Positions 8,057 through 16,804 of a stretch of 64,000 nucleotides of DNA are shown piece by piece. The translations under genes were made by a program, and so were the position numbers. The first letter of the stretch is position 1, and each line of letters opens with the position of its first letter. The DNA is from Rhodoferax mekongensis (lineage in GTDB: Bacteria; Pseudomonadota; Gammaproteobacteria; Burkholderiales; Burkholderiaceae_C): assembly GCF_032191775.1 (NCBI RefSeq), contig NZ_CP132507.1:1327001-1391000 (forward strand), in the 5' to 3' direction. The notes under the pieces were generated by a model, which saw only the letters and a list, made by a program, of their open reading frames with translations, had not been told where the DNA came from and did not search any database.

Positions 8057-8770
8057 CTACGCAGTAGCGGCATCCACACCGGTGCGAGCAAAGACCAGTG
8101 CCGTGATGTGTGCTGCGCCTGCGTGCCGCAAGGTTGTCGCCGCCGCTCTCATGGAAGCGCCGCTGGTCATCACGTCATCCAGCAGCACGATGCGCTTACC
8201 CGACACAGCGCCCTGGCGGAGGGGTTCCATGGCAAAAGCATGTCGTACATTGTCTTGGCGGTCTTTGCGGTCCAGTGCACTTTGTGCGGGCGTGTTGATA
8301 ACGCGCAGGAGCACTTGCTCCAGTGTTTTGTCAGGGCTGAGGTGACGCGCCAGCAAGGCGGATTGGTTAAAGCCTCTTTGCAGCAGACGTTCTCTGGCCA
8401 AAGGCATGGGGATGACAAAGTCTGCCGCTTCCAGCGCCGGTTCTACCCAAGGCGCGCTGCGCATGAGTGCGGCGAAATGGCCCGCCCAAGCGGGGTTCTC
8501 CTGAAACTTGAAGTGAGCGATCAGCCGGTCCCACGGGTAGGCATAGTCCACGGCTGCCAGGGCGCTGTCCCATGGTGGTGGCGCGTGGGTGCACGCGCGA
8601 CATTGATGGAGTGTGTACGGAATGGCCAGTGCGCATGTCGGGCAACGGTGGACCGGTTGACCAAATGCCTGAATGCAGTCTTCGCAAACCGCTTGCGCGG
8701 GCCACGCATGACAGACGGCGCAGGTGCTGGGCACTGCGCGGCTTAACCCTCGAGCCCATGCGCTGAACAT
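8057..8770 (-). CDS. comF: ComF family phosphoribosyltransferase-like protein
   Basis: A 237-residue ComF/GntX protein. The N-terminus carries a double zinc-ribbon (CAVCHAWPAQAVCEDC and CPTCALAIPYTLHQCRAC), and the C-terminus the PRPP-binding loop IVLLDDVMTSGASM. Family members take part in DNA uptake or in use of DNA as a nutrient, though the exact role in Gram-negative bacteria is not settled. The gene is divergent from the bioC-like gene, with 40 bases between the starts, and upstream of trmL. Confidence 0.9.
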   Translation of the reverse strand: MFSAWARGLSRAVPSTCAVCHAWPAQAVCEDCIQAFGQPVHRCPTCALAIPYTLHQCRACTHAPPPWDSALAAVDYAYPWDRLIAHFKFQENPAWAGHFAALMRSAPWVEPALEAADFVIPMPLARERLLQRGFNQSALLARHLSPDKTLEQVLLRVINTPAQSALDRKDRQDNVRHAFAMEPLRQGAVSGKRIVLLDDVMTSGASMRAAATTLRHAGAAHITALVFARTGVDAATA

Positions 8771-8810
8771 CCGCCCAATATACTCGCCCAGCTTTGCTTA
8801 TCCCCGGCCC

Positions 8811-9695
8811 ATGACCACCCACAAGCCTCCCACCATCGATCCCGTTGCCGCTGCCCGCTGGGCTTGTGTGCCTGCCATGCAGTCGCCTTGGTTGCACGAG
8901 GAGGTTGCACGGCGCATGGAAGACCGCCTGCAATGGATCGTGCAAAAACCGTCCGCATGGCTGGATTGGACGCCCGCCAGGGGCGGCCTGGAAGCGCATG
9001 CGTTGGTCAGGAAGCGTTACCCGCAAGCCAAGGCATTTGTTCATGAGGAATCGCCTTCGGGCTTGGCCATGAGCCGCGATGCCTTGTCGCCCCCATGGTG
9101 GAGTCCTGCACGCTGGGGGAGCGGGACTGTTCAGTTCGGGCTGCCCGCCGAGCCGGTGCAGATGCTGTGGGCCAATATGGCTTTGCACATGGCCGCAGAC
9201 CCCCAAGCGCTGATAAATCGGTGGCACCAGGCTTTGGCGGTAGATGGCTTTGCCATGTTCTCCTGCCTCGGGCCGGACACCTTGCGTGAAATTCGGGACG
9301 TTTACGCTGATGCAGGTTGGCCACAACCTCACCATCAGTTCACCGATATGCATGATTGGGGTGACATGCTGGTGCATGCCGGCTTTGCCGAGCCCGTCAT
9401 GGACATGGAGCGGATAACACTGAGTTACTCCACGGCTGAAAAGTTGCTCGACGAGCTGCGGGGTTTGGGGCGTAATTTGCATGTTGCCCGATTCCAAGGT
9501 TTGCGATCCAGATCCTGGAGGCAGGATCTGCTCGATCGGATACGCAAGCGCTTGGGCGCACGGTCCAAGGATGGCCGGCTGAGCTTGACCTTCGAGGTGG
9601 TCTACGGGCACGCCTTCAAGCCCAAGCCCAAAGTCAAGCTGCAAGCGGAAACTAGGGTTTCTCTGGATGACATGCGTGCCGTCTTGAAGAAGTAG
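8811..9695 (+). CDS. BioC-like malonyl-[acyl-carrier protein] O-methyltransferase
   Basis: A 294-residue SAM-dependent methyltransferase. The region MALHMAADPQALINRWHQAL and the following FSCLGPDTLREIRDVY are characteristic of BioC, which methylates malonyl-ACP so that fatty-acid synthesis can make the pimeloyl moiety of biotin. The N-terminal SAM site is weak: the usual ExGxGxG motif is not visible, and the region WLDWTPARGGLEAHALVRKR holds its place. This may mean a divergent or non-catalytic BioC. The ATG at 8811 was chosen over an upstream frame extension that overlaps comF. No other biotin gene lies nearby. Confidence 0.7.
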   Translation: MTTHKPPTIDPVAAARWACVPAMQSPWLHEEVARRMEDRLQWIVQKPSAWLDWTPARGGLEAHALVRKRYPQAKAFVHEESPSGLAMSRDALSPPWWSPARWGSGTVQFGLPAEPVQMLWANMALHMAADPQALINRWHQALAVDGFAMFSCLGPDTLREIRDVYADAGWPQPHHQFTDMHDWGDMLVHAGFAEPVMDMERITLSYSTAEKLLDELRGLGRNLHVARFQGLRSRSWRQDLLDRIRKRLGARSKDGRLSLTFEVVYGHAFKPKPKVKLQAETRVSLDDMRAVLKK

Positions 9696-9848
9696 GCAAA
9701 ACCCCTACAGATTCGCTCGGCCGATGCGAGCGGCTGATGCTGGTCAAGTCCGTTACTGTCATACAATGGTATGTAAAGAGGTGACGGCATTTCCCCCCTC
9801 CAATCTTGACCGGGCCTGTGCACGGCTGGTCAATTTCGGGTGACACGC

Positions 9849-10325
9849 ATGACGAATATGGTTTTTCGCTTTGCGACAGTACAAGGGCAGCATGTTCATT
9901 GGCTTCTAAGGCGAAACTGTTCTGTAACGCCCCTGCAGCTGGTATGGACTTACGTTTCGCTCTGCGCGGTGTCTATAGGAATCGGGCTTTTCTTCTGGTT
10001 CCAAGGCGCAACGCTGGTGATCCCTTTTGCGTCACTCGAGTTGATTGCTGTGGGGCTGGCGTTTTTGCTTTACGCGCGACATTCGACTGATGGCGAGCAT
10101 ATTTCCTTGCAGGAAAATCGGCTGGTTGTGGAGTTGGAGTGTGCGGGGCGATTGGAACGTGCGGAATTTCAAAGGAGCTGGGTGAGGGTGGAGCCTCGGG
10201 CGGATGACTCATCGTTGATTGAGTTATCAGAGCGGGGGAGAACCATCCGGGTCGGGCGCTATATCAGGCCGGAGTTGCGTCCGCAGCTGGCCAAGGAAAT
10301 ACGTTCGGCTTTGCGGGCGGTCTGA
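9849..10325 (+). CDS. DUF2244 membrane protein upstream of cytochrome oxidase
   Basis: A 158-residue protein with two adjacent hydrophobic segments (residues about 25-45 and 50-68) and a C-terminal soluble part, matching the DUF2244 family, which is recurrently found next to coxB in proteobacteria. The function is unknown. The start is uncertain: GTG at 9840 and ATG at 9849 and 9858 are all in frame, and none has a strong ribosome site. It lies 57 bases before coxB on the same strand and is probably the first gene of the oxidase operon. The 150 bases before it hold inverted TTGACC/GGTCAA half-sites (9806-9811 and 9828-9833) of unknown meaning. Confidence 0.78.
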   Translation: MTNMVFRFATVQGQHVHWLLRRNCSVTPLQLVWTYVSLCAVSIGIGLFFWFQGATLVIPFASLELIAVGLAFLLYARHSTDGEHISLQENRLVVELECAGRLERAEFQRSWVRVEPRADDSSLIELSERGRTIRVGRYIRPELRPQLAKEIRSALRAV

Positions 10326-10382
10326 GGGTCGCGTGCGAGCCCGGTGCGTTGGATTATTTTGGGGCATCAAAAAGTGAGCGAG

Positions 10383-11567
10383 ATGAAGAACACAACGAAA
10401 AAACTGGCGTCTATGCTGTGGGCGGCTGGTGCTTTTGCCGGCACTTCCCTGTTGACGCAAGCGCATGCTGTGAACGATCTGCCGGGTGGGCCGGCAGTGA
10501 ATCAGCTGAATCTGGCCCCTGCGGTCACCAAGATCGCACAAGAGCAACAGTGGTTGCATTGGTTCATGCTGATCGTGTGTTCGGTGATTTTTGTGGCGGT
10601 TTTTTCCGTCATGTTTTATTCCATCTGGAAGCACCGCAAATCAGTCGGGCACAAGCCTGCTACATTTTCCGAGTCGGTCACTGTGGAGGTGATCTGGACC
10701 ATCGTCCCCTTCATCATCGTGATTCTCATGGCCTTGCCTGCCACCAAGGTGGTGGTGGCCATGAAAGACACGACCAATGCTGACTTGACCATCAAGGCCA
10801 CAGGCATGCAGTGGAAGTGGGGTTATGACTACATCAAGGGGGAAGGCGAAGGGATTGGTTTCGTTTCCACACTGGACAGCGACCAGCGCGCCATGTCAGA
10901 TGCCGGTGGCCCCAAGAAGGGTGAGTCTGTCGACAACTACCTGCTAAAGGTTGACAACCCGTTGGTGGTTCCGGTGGATAAAAAAGTCCGCATCATCACA
11001 ACGGCCAACGATGTGATCCATGCATTTATGGTCCCGGCTTTTGGTATCAAACAAGATGCGATCCCGGGCTTTGTCCGTGACACATGGTTCCGTGCTGAGA
11101 AGGTTGGTGATTACTACGGTCAATGTGCGGAGTTGTGCGGCAAAGAGCATGCGTACATGCCAATTCACGTGAAAGTGCTGTCCGCTGAGGATTATTCCAA
11201 GTGGGTTGCAGCTGAACAGAAGAAAATGGCTGCCAAGGCAGATGATCCGACCAAGGTGTGGACTTTGGAAGACATCACCAAGCGTGGCGAGAAGGTCTAT
11301 GCCCAGAACTGCGCGGCCTGTCACCAAGCCAATGGCAAGGGCGCCGGTCCCATCAAGCCATTGGATGGATCCGCTGTGGTACTGGATGCTGACAAAACCA
11401 AGCAGATTGCCATCTTGTTGAATGGACAGAACAACGGTGCAATGCCGGCTTGGAAGGCGTTGAGTGACACCGATATTGCCGCTGTTATCAGCTACACCAA
11501 GAACAACTGGTCCAACAAGACCGGTCAATTGGTGCAGCCCGCTGAAGTGCTGGCATTGCGCAAGTAA
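10383..11567 (+). CDS. coxB: Cytochrome c oxidase subunit II with fused cytochrome c domain (caa3 type)
   Basis: A 394-residue subunit II. It has a signal peptide ending near AHA (residue about 29), two membrane helices, the Cu-A domain (NDVIHAFMVPAFG, then CAELCGKEHAYM with both copper cysteines and the Met ligand), and a C-terminal cytochrome c domain with heme motif CAACH near residue 315 and a distal Met in NNGAMPAW. Subunit II accepts electrons from cytochrome c at the periplasmic face; the fused heme domain defines the caa3 arrangement. The ATG at 10383 was chosen over one 13 codons upstream, since it directly precedes a good signal peptide. Confidence 0.97.
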   Translation: MKNTTKKLASMLWAAGAFAGTSLLTQAHAVNDLPGGPAVNQLNLAPAVTKIAQEQQWLHWFMLIVCSVIFVAVFSVMFYSIWKHRKSVGHKPATFSESVTVEVIWTIVPFIIVILMALPATKVVVAMKDTTNADLTIKATGMQWKWGYDYIKGEGEGIGFVSTLDSDQRAMSDAGGPKKGESVDNYLLKVDNPLVVPVDKKVRIITTANDVIHAFMVPAFGIKQDAIPGFVRDTWFRAEKVGDYYGQCAELCGKEHAYMPIHVKVLSAEDYSKWVAAEQKKMAAKADDPTKVWTLEDITKRGEKVYAQNCAACHQANGKGAGPIKPLDGSAVVLDADKTKQIAILLNGQNNGAMPAWKALSDTDIAAVISYTKNNWSNKTGQLVQPAEVLALRK

Positions 11568-11609
11568 TGCACCTCAGGCAGAACCTAGAAAATTAAAAAG
11601 GACCTCACC

Positions 11610-13226
11610 ATGAGCGCCGTACTCGACCATCACGATCACGCCCACGACGATCACCATCACGCCCCTACCGGCTGGCAGCGCTGGGTGTTCGCGACCAACC
11701 ACAAAGACATTGGTACTCTTTACCTCTTGTTCAGCTTCACCATGCTGATCATCGGAGGCATCTTGGCGCTGCTGATTCGCGCCGAATTGTTTCAGCCCGG
11801 TTTGCAACTGGTAAATCCTGAGCTGTTCAACTCACTGACCACCATGCACGGATTGATCATGGTGTTCGGTGCCATCATGCCGGGCTTTGTGGGGTTTGCG
11901 AACTGGATGATCCCGTTGCAAATCGGCGCATCCGACATGGCATTTGCCCGCATGAACAACTTCAGCTTCTGGCTGATGATTCCTGCTGCGTTGATGTTGG
12001 TGTCCTCTTTCTTCATGCCTGGTGGCGCACCCGCAGCCGGCTGGACTTTGTATGCCCCTCTGACTTTGCAAATGGGACCTTCGATGGATGCCGGCATTTT
12101 CGCGATGCACATCCTGGGCGCGTCGTCCATCATGGGCTCCATAAACATCATCGTGACCATCTTGAACATGCGCGCTCCTGGCATGACCTTGATGAAGATG
12201 CCCATGTTCTGCTGGACATGGTTGATCACGGCTTATTTGCTGATCGCAGTGATGCCGGTGTTGGCGGGCGCTATCACCATGACGCTGACAGACCGCCATT
12301 TCGGTACCAGCTTCTTCAACCCCGCAGGTGGCGGTGATCCCGTCATGTACCAGCACATTTTCTGGTTCTTTGGTCACCCAGAGGTGTACATCATGATCTT
12401 GCCGGCATTCGGCATCATCAGCCAGATTGTCCCGGCTTTCGCGCGCAAGAAGCTGTTCGGTTATGCCTCCATGGTGTATGCCACTTCTTCGATTGCGATC
12501 CTGTCGTTCATCGTGTGGGCTCACCACATGTTCACTACCGGCATGCCTGTCACCGGTCAGCTGTTCTTCATGTATGCCACGATGCTGATTGCCGTGCCAA
12601 CTGCAGTGAAGATCTTCAACTGGATCGCCACCATGTGGCAGGGCTCCATGACCTTTGAAACCCCCATGTTGTTTGCAGTGGGCTTCATTTTTGTGTTCAC
12701 GATGGGGGGCTTCACCGGCTTGATTCTGGCCATGGCGCCTATCGACATCCAGCTGCAAGACACCTACTATGTGGTGGCTCATTTCCACTACGTGCTGGTT
12801 GCCGGCTCCTTGTATGCCATGTTTGCCGGCTTCTATTACTGGGCTCCCAAGTGGACGGGCGTGATGATTCCTGAGTGGAAAGGTCGCTTGCACTTCTGGT
12901 GGTCATTGATTGCCTTCAACGTAACCTTCTTCCCCATGCACTTCTTGGGTCTGGCGGGCATGCCTCGCCGTTATGCAGACTACCCCATGCAATTCGCTGA
13001 CTTCAATGCGATTGCTACGGTGGGTGCATTTGCATTTGGTTTGGCTCAGGTCTACTTCTTCTTCGGAGTTGTCTTGCCTGCCATGTTGGGCAAAGGCGAG
13101 AAAGCCAGCCAGAAGCCTTGGGAAGCTGCAGAAGGTTTGGAGTGGGAAGTCCCCTCTCCAGCCCCTTTCCATACTTTTGAAAACCCACCCAAGTTGGACG
13201 CTACTGCGACCAAGGTGATCGGTTAA
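11610..13226 (+). CDS. coxA: Cytochrome c oxidase subunit I
   Basis: A 538-residue, 12-helix heme-copper oxidase subunit I. The Cu-B and Tyr-crosslink motif [17 protein letters not shown], the HHMF Cu-B histidines and the VAHFHYVLV heme a/a3 histidines are all present. The enzyme reduces O2 to water and pumps protons across the inner membrane. The N-terminus is His/Asp-rich ([11 protein letters not shown]), which is common in Burkholderiales and may bind metal. It is 42 bases after coxB, and its stop codon overlaps the start of the next small gene by one base (TAATG). Confidence 0.98.
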   Translation: MSAVLDHHDHAHDDHHHAPTGWQRWVFATNHKDIGTLYLLFSFTMLIIGGILALLIRAELFQPGLQLVNPELFNSLTTMHGLIMVFGAIMPGFVGFANWMIPLQIGASDMAFARMNNFSFWLMIPAALMLVSSFFMPGGAPAAGWTLYAPLTLQMGPSMDAGIFAMHILGASSIMGSINIIVTILNMRAPGMTLMKMPMFCWTWLITAYLLIAVMPVLAGAITMTLTDRHFGTSFFNPAGGGDPVMYQHIFWFFGHPEVYIMILPAFGIISQIVPAFARKKLFGYASMVYATSSIAILSFIVWAHHMFTTGMPVTGQLFFMYATMLIAVPTAVKIFNWIATMWQGSMTFETPMLFAVGFIFVFTMGGFTGLILAMAPIDIQLQDTYYVVAHFHYVLVAGSLYAMFAGFYYWAPKWTGVMIPEWKGRLHFWWSLIAFNVTFFPMHFLGLAGMPRRYADYPMQFADFNAIATVGAFAFGLAQVYFFFGVVLPAMLGKGEKASQKPWEAAEGLEWEVPSPAPFHTFENPPKLDATATKVIG

Positions 13227-13339
13227 TGGCCAACGCAGATCAGAAAAAGGCTAATGTGCGCTTGGGGCTGATTCTGGCCTCGATCGCAGCGGTCTTTTTT
13301 ATCGGCTTTATGGCCAAAATGATTTTTCTGGGTAAGTAA
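13226..13339 (+). CDS. Cytochrome oxidase small assembly protein (37 aa)
   Basis: A 37-residue ORF overlaps the coxA stop by one base and ends 3 bases before ctaG. It has a polar N-terminus ([14 protein letters not shown]) followed by one membrane helix (LILASIAAVFFIGFMAKMIF). A short single-helix protein at exactly this position is conserved in Comamonadaceae and is annotated there as a cytochrome oxidase small assembly protein. The tight overlap implies translational coupling. The function is inferred from position only. Confidence 0.82.
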   Translation: MANADQKKANVRLGLILASIAAVFFIGFMAKMIFLGK

Positions 13340-13342
13340 GGC

Positions 13343-13939
13343 ATGGCCAATCTCAGTGCAAATCGCCGCATGTTGGGCAAGCTCGCCGTGATTACGGTGG
13401 GCATGTTCGCGTTCGGTTATGCACTGGTCCCCTTGTACAAGACTATTTGCGAGATGACCGGTATCAACATACTGGCGTTGGGTGAACAAGTCTTGTCCGG
13501 CAATAAGGCAATGCCTGCCAATTCACAAGTAGACACTAGCCGCACCATCACTGTGGAGTTTGATGCCAATTCCCGCGGTCCTTGGGAATTCAAGCCTGCG
13601 CAGCGTTCTTTGACCGTTCACCCCGGTGAAATGACTACGGTGGTGTATGAGTTCCAGAACGTGCAGAACCGGCGGATGTCAGCACAAGCGATCCCAAGTT
13701 ATGCGCCCATGCAGGCCTCGGCGCATTTCAACAAATTGGAATGCTTTTGCTTCAACCAATACACCTTGGAGCCGGGAGAAAAGAAATCCTGGCCGGTGGT
13801 GTTTGTGATTGACCCCAAGCTTTCGAAAGACGTCACCACCATTACCCTCTCGTACACTTTCTTCGAGGTGGGTGGAAAAACTCCTGCTGCACCCGTTGCA
13901 GGCGTGAAGCCGGTGATAGCGGAAAGTGCGGGCTCTTGA
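13343..13939 (+). CDS. ctaG: Cytochrome c oxidase assembly protein Cox11
   Basis: A 198-residue Cox11/CtaG protein with one N-terminal membrane anchor (residues about 12-30) and a periplasmic immunoglobulin-like domain. The copper-binding motif ECFCFNQ is intact. Cox11 delivers copper to the Cu-B site of subunit I. It lies between the small assembly gene and the DUF2970 gene, and its stop overlaps the next start (TGATG). Confidence 0.96.
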   Translation: MANLSANRRMLGKLAVITVGMFAFGYALVPLYKTICEMTGINILALGEQVLSGNKAMPANSQVDTSRTITVEFDANSRGPWEFKPAQRSLTVHPGEMTTVVYEFQNVQNRRMSAQAIPSYAPMQASAHFNKLECFCFNQYTLEPGEKKSWPVVFVIDPKLSKDVTTITLSYTFFEVGGKTPAAPVAGVKPVIAESAGS

Positions 13940-14148
13940 TGGCGACGAGAGAGGTGCAAAGAAAGTCCTCCTTTTTGCACAGCGTCAAACTGGTGGCTTG
14001 GTCGTTTATCGGTATTCGCAGCAACAAGGGTTATCGGGATGACCTGGCGAAGGTGAATCCTTTGCATGTCGTACTTGTTGGTATTGTTGGCGCGTTGCTG
14101 CTGGTCGTAGGCTTGATCAGTCTTGCAAAATGGGTGGTCGGCTCTTAA
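13939..14148 (+). CDS. DUF2970 small membrane protein
   Basis: A 69-residue protein of the DUF2970 family with the conserved SFIGIRSNKGYRDD segment and a C-terminal membrane helix (VVLVGIVGALLLVVGLISLA). It is regularly found between ctaG and coxC in Burkholderiales. The ATG at 13939 overlaps the ctaG stop by one base; a TTG just before it is an alternative start. The role is unknown, but the location suggests oxidase assembly. Confidence 0.85.
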   Translation: MATREVQRKSSFLHSVKLVAWSFIGIRSNKGYRDDLAKVNPLHVVLVGIVGALLLVVGLISLAKWVVGS

Positions 14149-14198
14149 GAAGCAGGTCACGCATTACAAATTTGGATTTGAGAAGAAATGGAGCAGAA

Positions 14199-15080
14199 AT
14201 GAGTTCAACAACACATGGCGGAACGCCTTATTACTTTGTGCCCGGACCTTCGCGTCATCCGGTCATGGCTGCCGCAGGTCTGTTTTTCGTCATTCTCGGT
14301 GCCGGCCAATGGATCAACGGCTCCGCGTGGGGCAAATACTCTTTGCTGCTTGGCATGGTGTGGTGGTTGTTCGTTCTTTATCAGTGGTTCCGCGATGCGG
14401 TCACTGAAAGTGAAGGTGGTCAATACGGCCGCAAGATCGACATCTCCTACCGCTGGAGCATGAGCTGGTTCATCTTCTCCGAGGTGATGTTCTTCGGTGC
14501 CTTCTTTACTGCACTTTGGTGGGCACGCTCGCACTCTGTACCCGCGCTCGGCAGCTTGGAAAACTCGCTGCTATGGCCTGACTTCAAGGCGGTATGGCCC
14601 AGCGTGGCTGCTGGCATGACTGCTTCTCCTGCCGGAATCGTCGAGCCTTTCACCACCATGGGTCCATTCTGGTTGCCTACTATTAACACAGCGTTGTTGC
14701 TGACATCCGGCGTGACATTGACGATCGCACACCATGCGTTGATTGATGGCAATCGCTCCAAGACTATTGCCTTCATGTGGGCGACAGTTCTGCTGGGTAT
14801 CACCTTCTTGTTTGTGCAAGGCTACGAGTACTACCATGCGTACACGGCCTACAACTTGAAGCTGAACTCCGGTGTTTTCGGTTCCACCTTCTTTATGTTG
14901 ACCGGTTTCCACGGTTTCCACGTGTTTGTGGGCATGTTGATGCTGTTGTTCATCACCTTGCGCCTGCAAAAGGGCCATTTCACGCCGGAGCGTCACTTCG
15001 GTTTCGAAGGCGCAGCGTGGTACTGGCACTTCGTGGACGTCGTTTGGTTGGGTCTGTACGTTTTGGTGTACTGGATGTAA
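14199..15080 (+). CDS. coxC: Cytochrome c oxidase subunit III
   Basis: A 293-residue, seven-helix subunit III. The motifs SWFIFSEVMFFGAFF and FHGFHVFVGMLML, and the C-terminal WYWHFVDVVWLGLYVLVYW, are family signatures; the last binds lipid in known structures. Subunit III stabilises the binuclear centre against turnover inactivation. The ATG at 14199 is used because the longer frame would overlap DUF2970 and add an unlike N-terminus; a GGAG sits about 8 bases before it. The gene ends the structural part of the operon and is followed by a terminator. Confidence 0.97.
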   Translation: MSSTTHGGTPYYFVPGPSRHPVMAAAGLFFVILGAGQWINGSAWGKYSLLLGMVWWLFVLYQWFRDAVTESEGGQYGRKIDISYRWSMSWFIFSEVMFFGAFFTALWWARSHSVPALGSLENSLLWPDFKAVWPSVAAGMTASPAGIVEPFTTMGPFWLPTINTALLLTSGVTLTIAHHALIDGNRSKTIAFMWATVLLGITFLFVQGYEYYHAYTAYNLKLNSGVFGSTFFMLTGFHGFHVFVGMLMLLFITLRLQKGHFTPERHFGFEGAAWYWHFVDVVWLGLYVLVYWM

Positions 15081-15094
15081 GCCTTGCCGGGATG

Positions 15095-15123
15095 AAAAAA
15101 GGGCACCTTCGGGTGCCCTTTTT
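15095..15123. terminator. Bidirectional intrinsic terminator after coxC
   Basis: A 7-bp GC-rich stem GGGCACC/GGTGCCC with a TTCG loop (15101-15118) is flanked by A6 on the left and T5 on the right. It sits between convergent coxC and the DUF2909 gene and can serve both strands. Confidence 0.9.
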
Positions 15124-15135
15124 GCTGCAGCGTAT

Positions 15136-15357
15136 TCAATGCCCCTCGGGGATGCCGGTCGGGTGGATGTAGCCCAACTTCCAAGCCAGCAATATGCACA
15201 GAAACAGGAAGATCGAAACTCCAACGCGCATCCCCAATGCCCTTGCCATATTCCGGGACTTGGCGGTTCGTGAAGAGCCTCCGCGTAACATGAAATAGAG
15301 GGCTGCTGCCAGGCTGCCCAGAATGGCTATGAAAGCGATGATTACGAGATACGTCAT
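15136..15357 (-). CDS. DUF2909 twin-transmembrane protein
   Basis: A 73-residue protein with two membrane helices (residues about 3-24 and 46-63) separated by a basic loop (RGGSSRTAKSRNMARALGMR). It fits the DUF2909 twin-transmembrane family. This gene conservedly interrupts the oxidase cluster on the opposite strand in Burkholderiales. Its function is unknown. Its start is 15 bases from the surf1 start on the other strand, so both promoters must overlap. Confidence 0.85.
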   Translation of the reverse strand: MTYLVIIAFIAILGSLAAALYFMLRGGSSRTAKSRNMARALGMRVGVSIFLFLCILLAWKLGYIHPTGIPEGH

Positions 15358-15372
15358 GCGGAGAATTATTAC

Positions 15373-16110
15373 GTGAACCGCCGAATGCGATGGTTGCTGA
15401 TTGCGATAACCGCGTGTCTTGCTACGGCGCTCACTGTCTCATTGGGTTTCTGGCAACTCCGCCGGGCTGCTCAGAAGGAGGCTTTGGCTGCCCAGATGGC
15501 GGCAGGTGCGTCAGGCCCATCGGTCGCGAGTTCCTCCGTCATCACGGGCAAAGCATCTGAGCAGCTTCTCCATCAAATGGTCAACTTGCGGGGGCAGTGG
15601 GTGGTCGACAAGACCGTTTACCTCGACAACCGGCAGATGCAGGCCAAAGCAGGGTTTTATGTCCTGACGCCTTTGCGTCTGGAGGGCTCCGATGCAGTCG
15701 TCATGGTCCAGCGAGGATGGATTCCACGCAACTTTGTTGAGCGTGATCGATTGCCAGAGGTACAAACCACTTCTGGCCCAGCAGAAATTACAGGCCGAAT
15801 CGCCTTGCCACCTTCCAAGCTTTACGAGCCCGGAGCGGCATCGACCGGGCCGATCCGGCAAAATCTGGACTTGCAGCAATTCCAGAAGGAATCAGGATTA
15901 GCACTGAGAACCGATTTGTCCATCGTCCAAATTGGTGCAGCTTCCGAAGGATTACTTCGGGAATGGCCGGCGATCAATATCGGTGTCGAAAAACACTATG
16001 GTTACGCCGTGCAATGGTTTGCACTGACAGCGCTAATCGTGGGTTTGTTTGTCTGGTTTCAATTGCGACCGCTTTTCGTATCTTCCAAGGATTCTTCTAC
16101 CCATGTCTAG
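15373..16110 (+). CDS. SURF1 family oxidase assembly protein
   Basis: A 245-residue SURF1 protein with N- and C-terminal membrane helices and a periplasmic domain between them. FWQLRRAAQKEAL near residue 29, VQRGWIPRNF and the final NIGVEKHYGYAVQWFALTAL-type segment (HYGYAVQWFALTA) are family landmarks. SURF1 helps insert heme a into subunit I. The start is a GTG at 15373; an in-frame ATG four codons on is also possible. It overlaps the next gene by 8 bases. Confidence 0.9.
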   Translation: MNRRMRWLLIAITACLATALTVSLGFWQLRRAAQKEALAAQMAAGASGPSVASSSVITGKASEQLLHQMVNLRGQWVVDKTVYLDNRQMQAKAGFYVLTPLRLEGSDAVVMVQRGWIPRNFVERDRLPEVQTTSGPAEITGRIALPPSKLYEPGAASTGPIRQNLDLQQFQKESGLALRTDLSIVQIGAASEGLLREWPAINIGVEKHYGYAVQWFALTALIVGLFVWFQLRPLFVSSKDSSTHV

Positions 16111-16795
16111 CGCTCCAGTCCCCGACGATCGCCCCCTTGGTTTAACCGTTCATTCATTGCCGGAGCCCTCCGGCCAACTCCAGTCAGCCGCTGTTGACAC
16201 GCGCGCGGGCAGAATCCGCATGCTGCTGGTGATGCTGGTGTGCGCAGCTCCTGTCATCGCGTCATATTTCACTTACTACGTTATTCGGCCTGAAGGTCGC
16301 CGGAATTTCGGTGAACTGATCGATCCGCAGCGCCCCTTGCCGGCTGTACAAGCGCAGGGGTTGGCTAAAGAGATGGTGGCATTGCCTAGCCTGAAAGGCC
16401 AATGGCTCTTTGTGAGTGTGGCCGGCGGCGCATGTGACGCTGCATGTCAACAACATTTGTATATCCAACGCCAATTGCGCGAAGGCCTGGGCAAGGAGAA
16501 AGACCGCCTTGACTGGGTATGGCTGATCAATGACGACGCTCCGGTCAAGCCGGAACTCTTGCCAGCGCTCAAAGGCGCGACCGTCTTGCGCTTGCCCGCT
16601 GCGGATCTAGCGCAGTGGCTGCCTGCCGAAACAGGCTATGAGATCCAAGAGCACCTGTTTCTGGTCGATCCACTGGGTAACTTGATGATGCGTTTCCCTG
16701 CCGGAATGAACACAGAGACCGCCCTCAAGGCCAAGCGCGACCTTGACCGTCTGATGCGGGCTGCCCAATTCTGGGATCGCCCGGGCCGTGACTGA
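16103..16795 (+). CDS. Membrane-anchored SCO-like thioredoxin-fold protein
   Basis: A 230-residue protein with a cytoplasmic N-terminus of about 45 residues, one membrane helix (MLLVMLVCAAPVIASYFTYY) and a periplasmic thioredoxin-like domain. GGACDAACQQH holds a CxxxC pair spaced as in SCO copper chaperones, and EHLFLVDPLGN has a His and the family's D-x-x-G-N turn. It overlaps the surf1 3' end by 8 bases, and a ctaA start follows after 9 bases. A copper-delivery or thiol-redox role in Cu-A assembly is inferred. A canonical SCO is encoded at 18850, so the cluster has two such proteins. Confidence 0.78.
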   Translation: MSSAPVPDDRPLGLTVHSLPEPSGQLQSAAVDTRAGRIRMLLVMLVCAAPVIASYFTYYVIRPEGRRNFGELIDPQRPLPAVQAQGLAKEMVALPSLKGQWLFVSVAGGACDAACQQHLYIQRQLREGLGKEKDRLDWVWLINDDAPVKPELLPALKGATVLRLPAADLAQWLPAETGYEIQEHLFLVDPLGNLMMRFPAGMNTETALKAKRDLDRLMRAAQFWDRPGRD

Positions 16796-16804
16796 TTGAA
16801 GCTC

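Noticed and set aside
8367..9644. 425-codon frame antisense to the bioC-like gene and running into comF
   Set aside because: It crosses two well-supported genes on both strands and has no recognisable domain or start signal.
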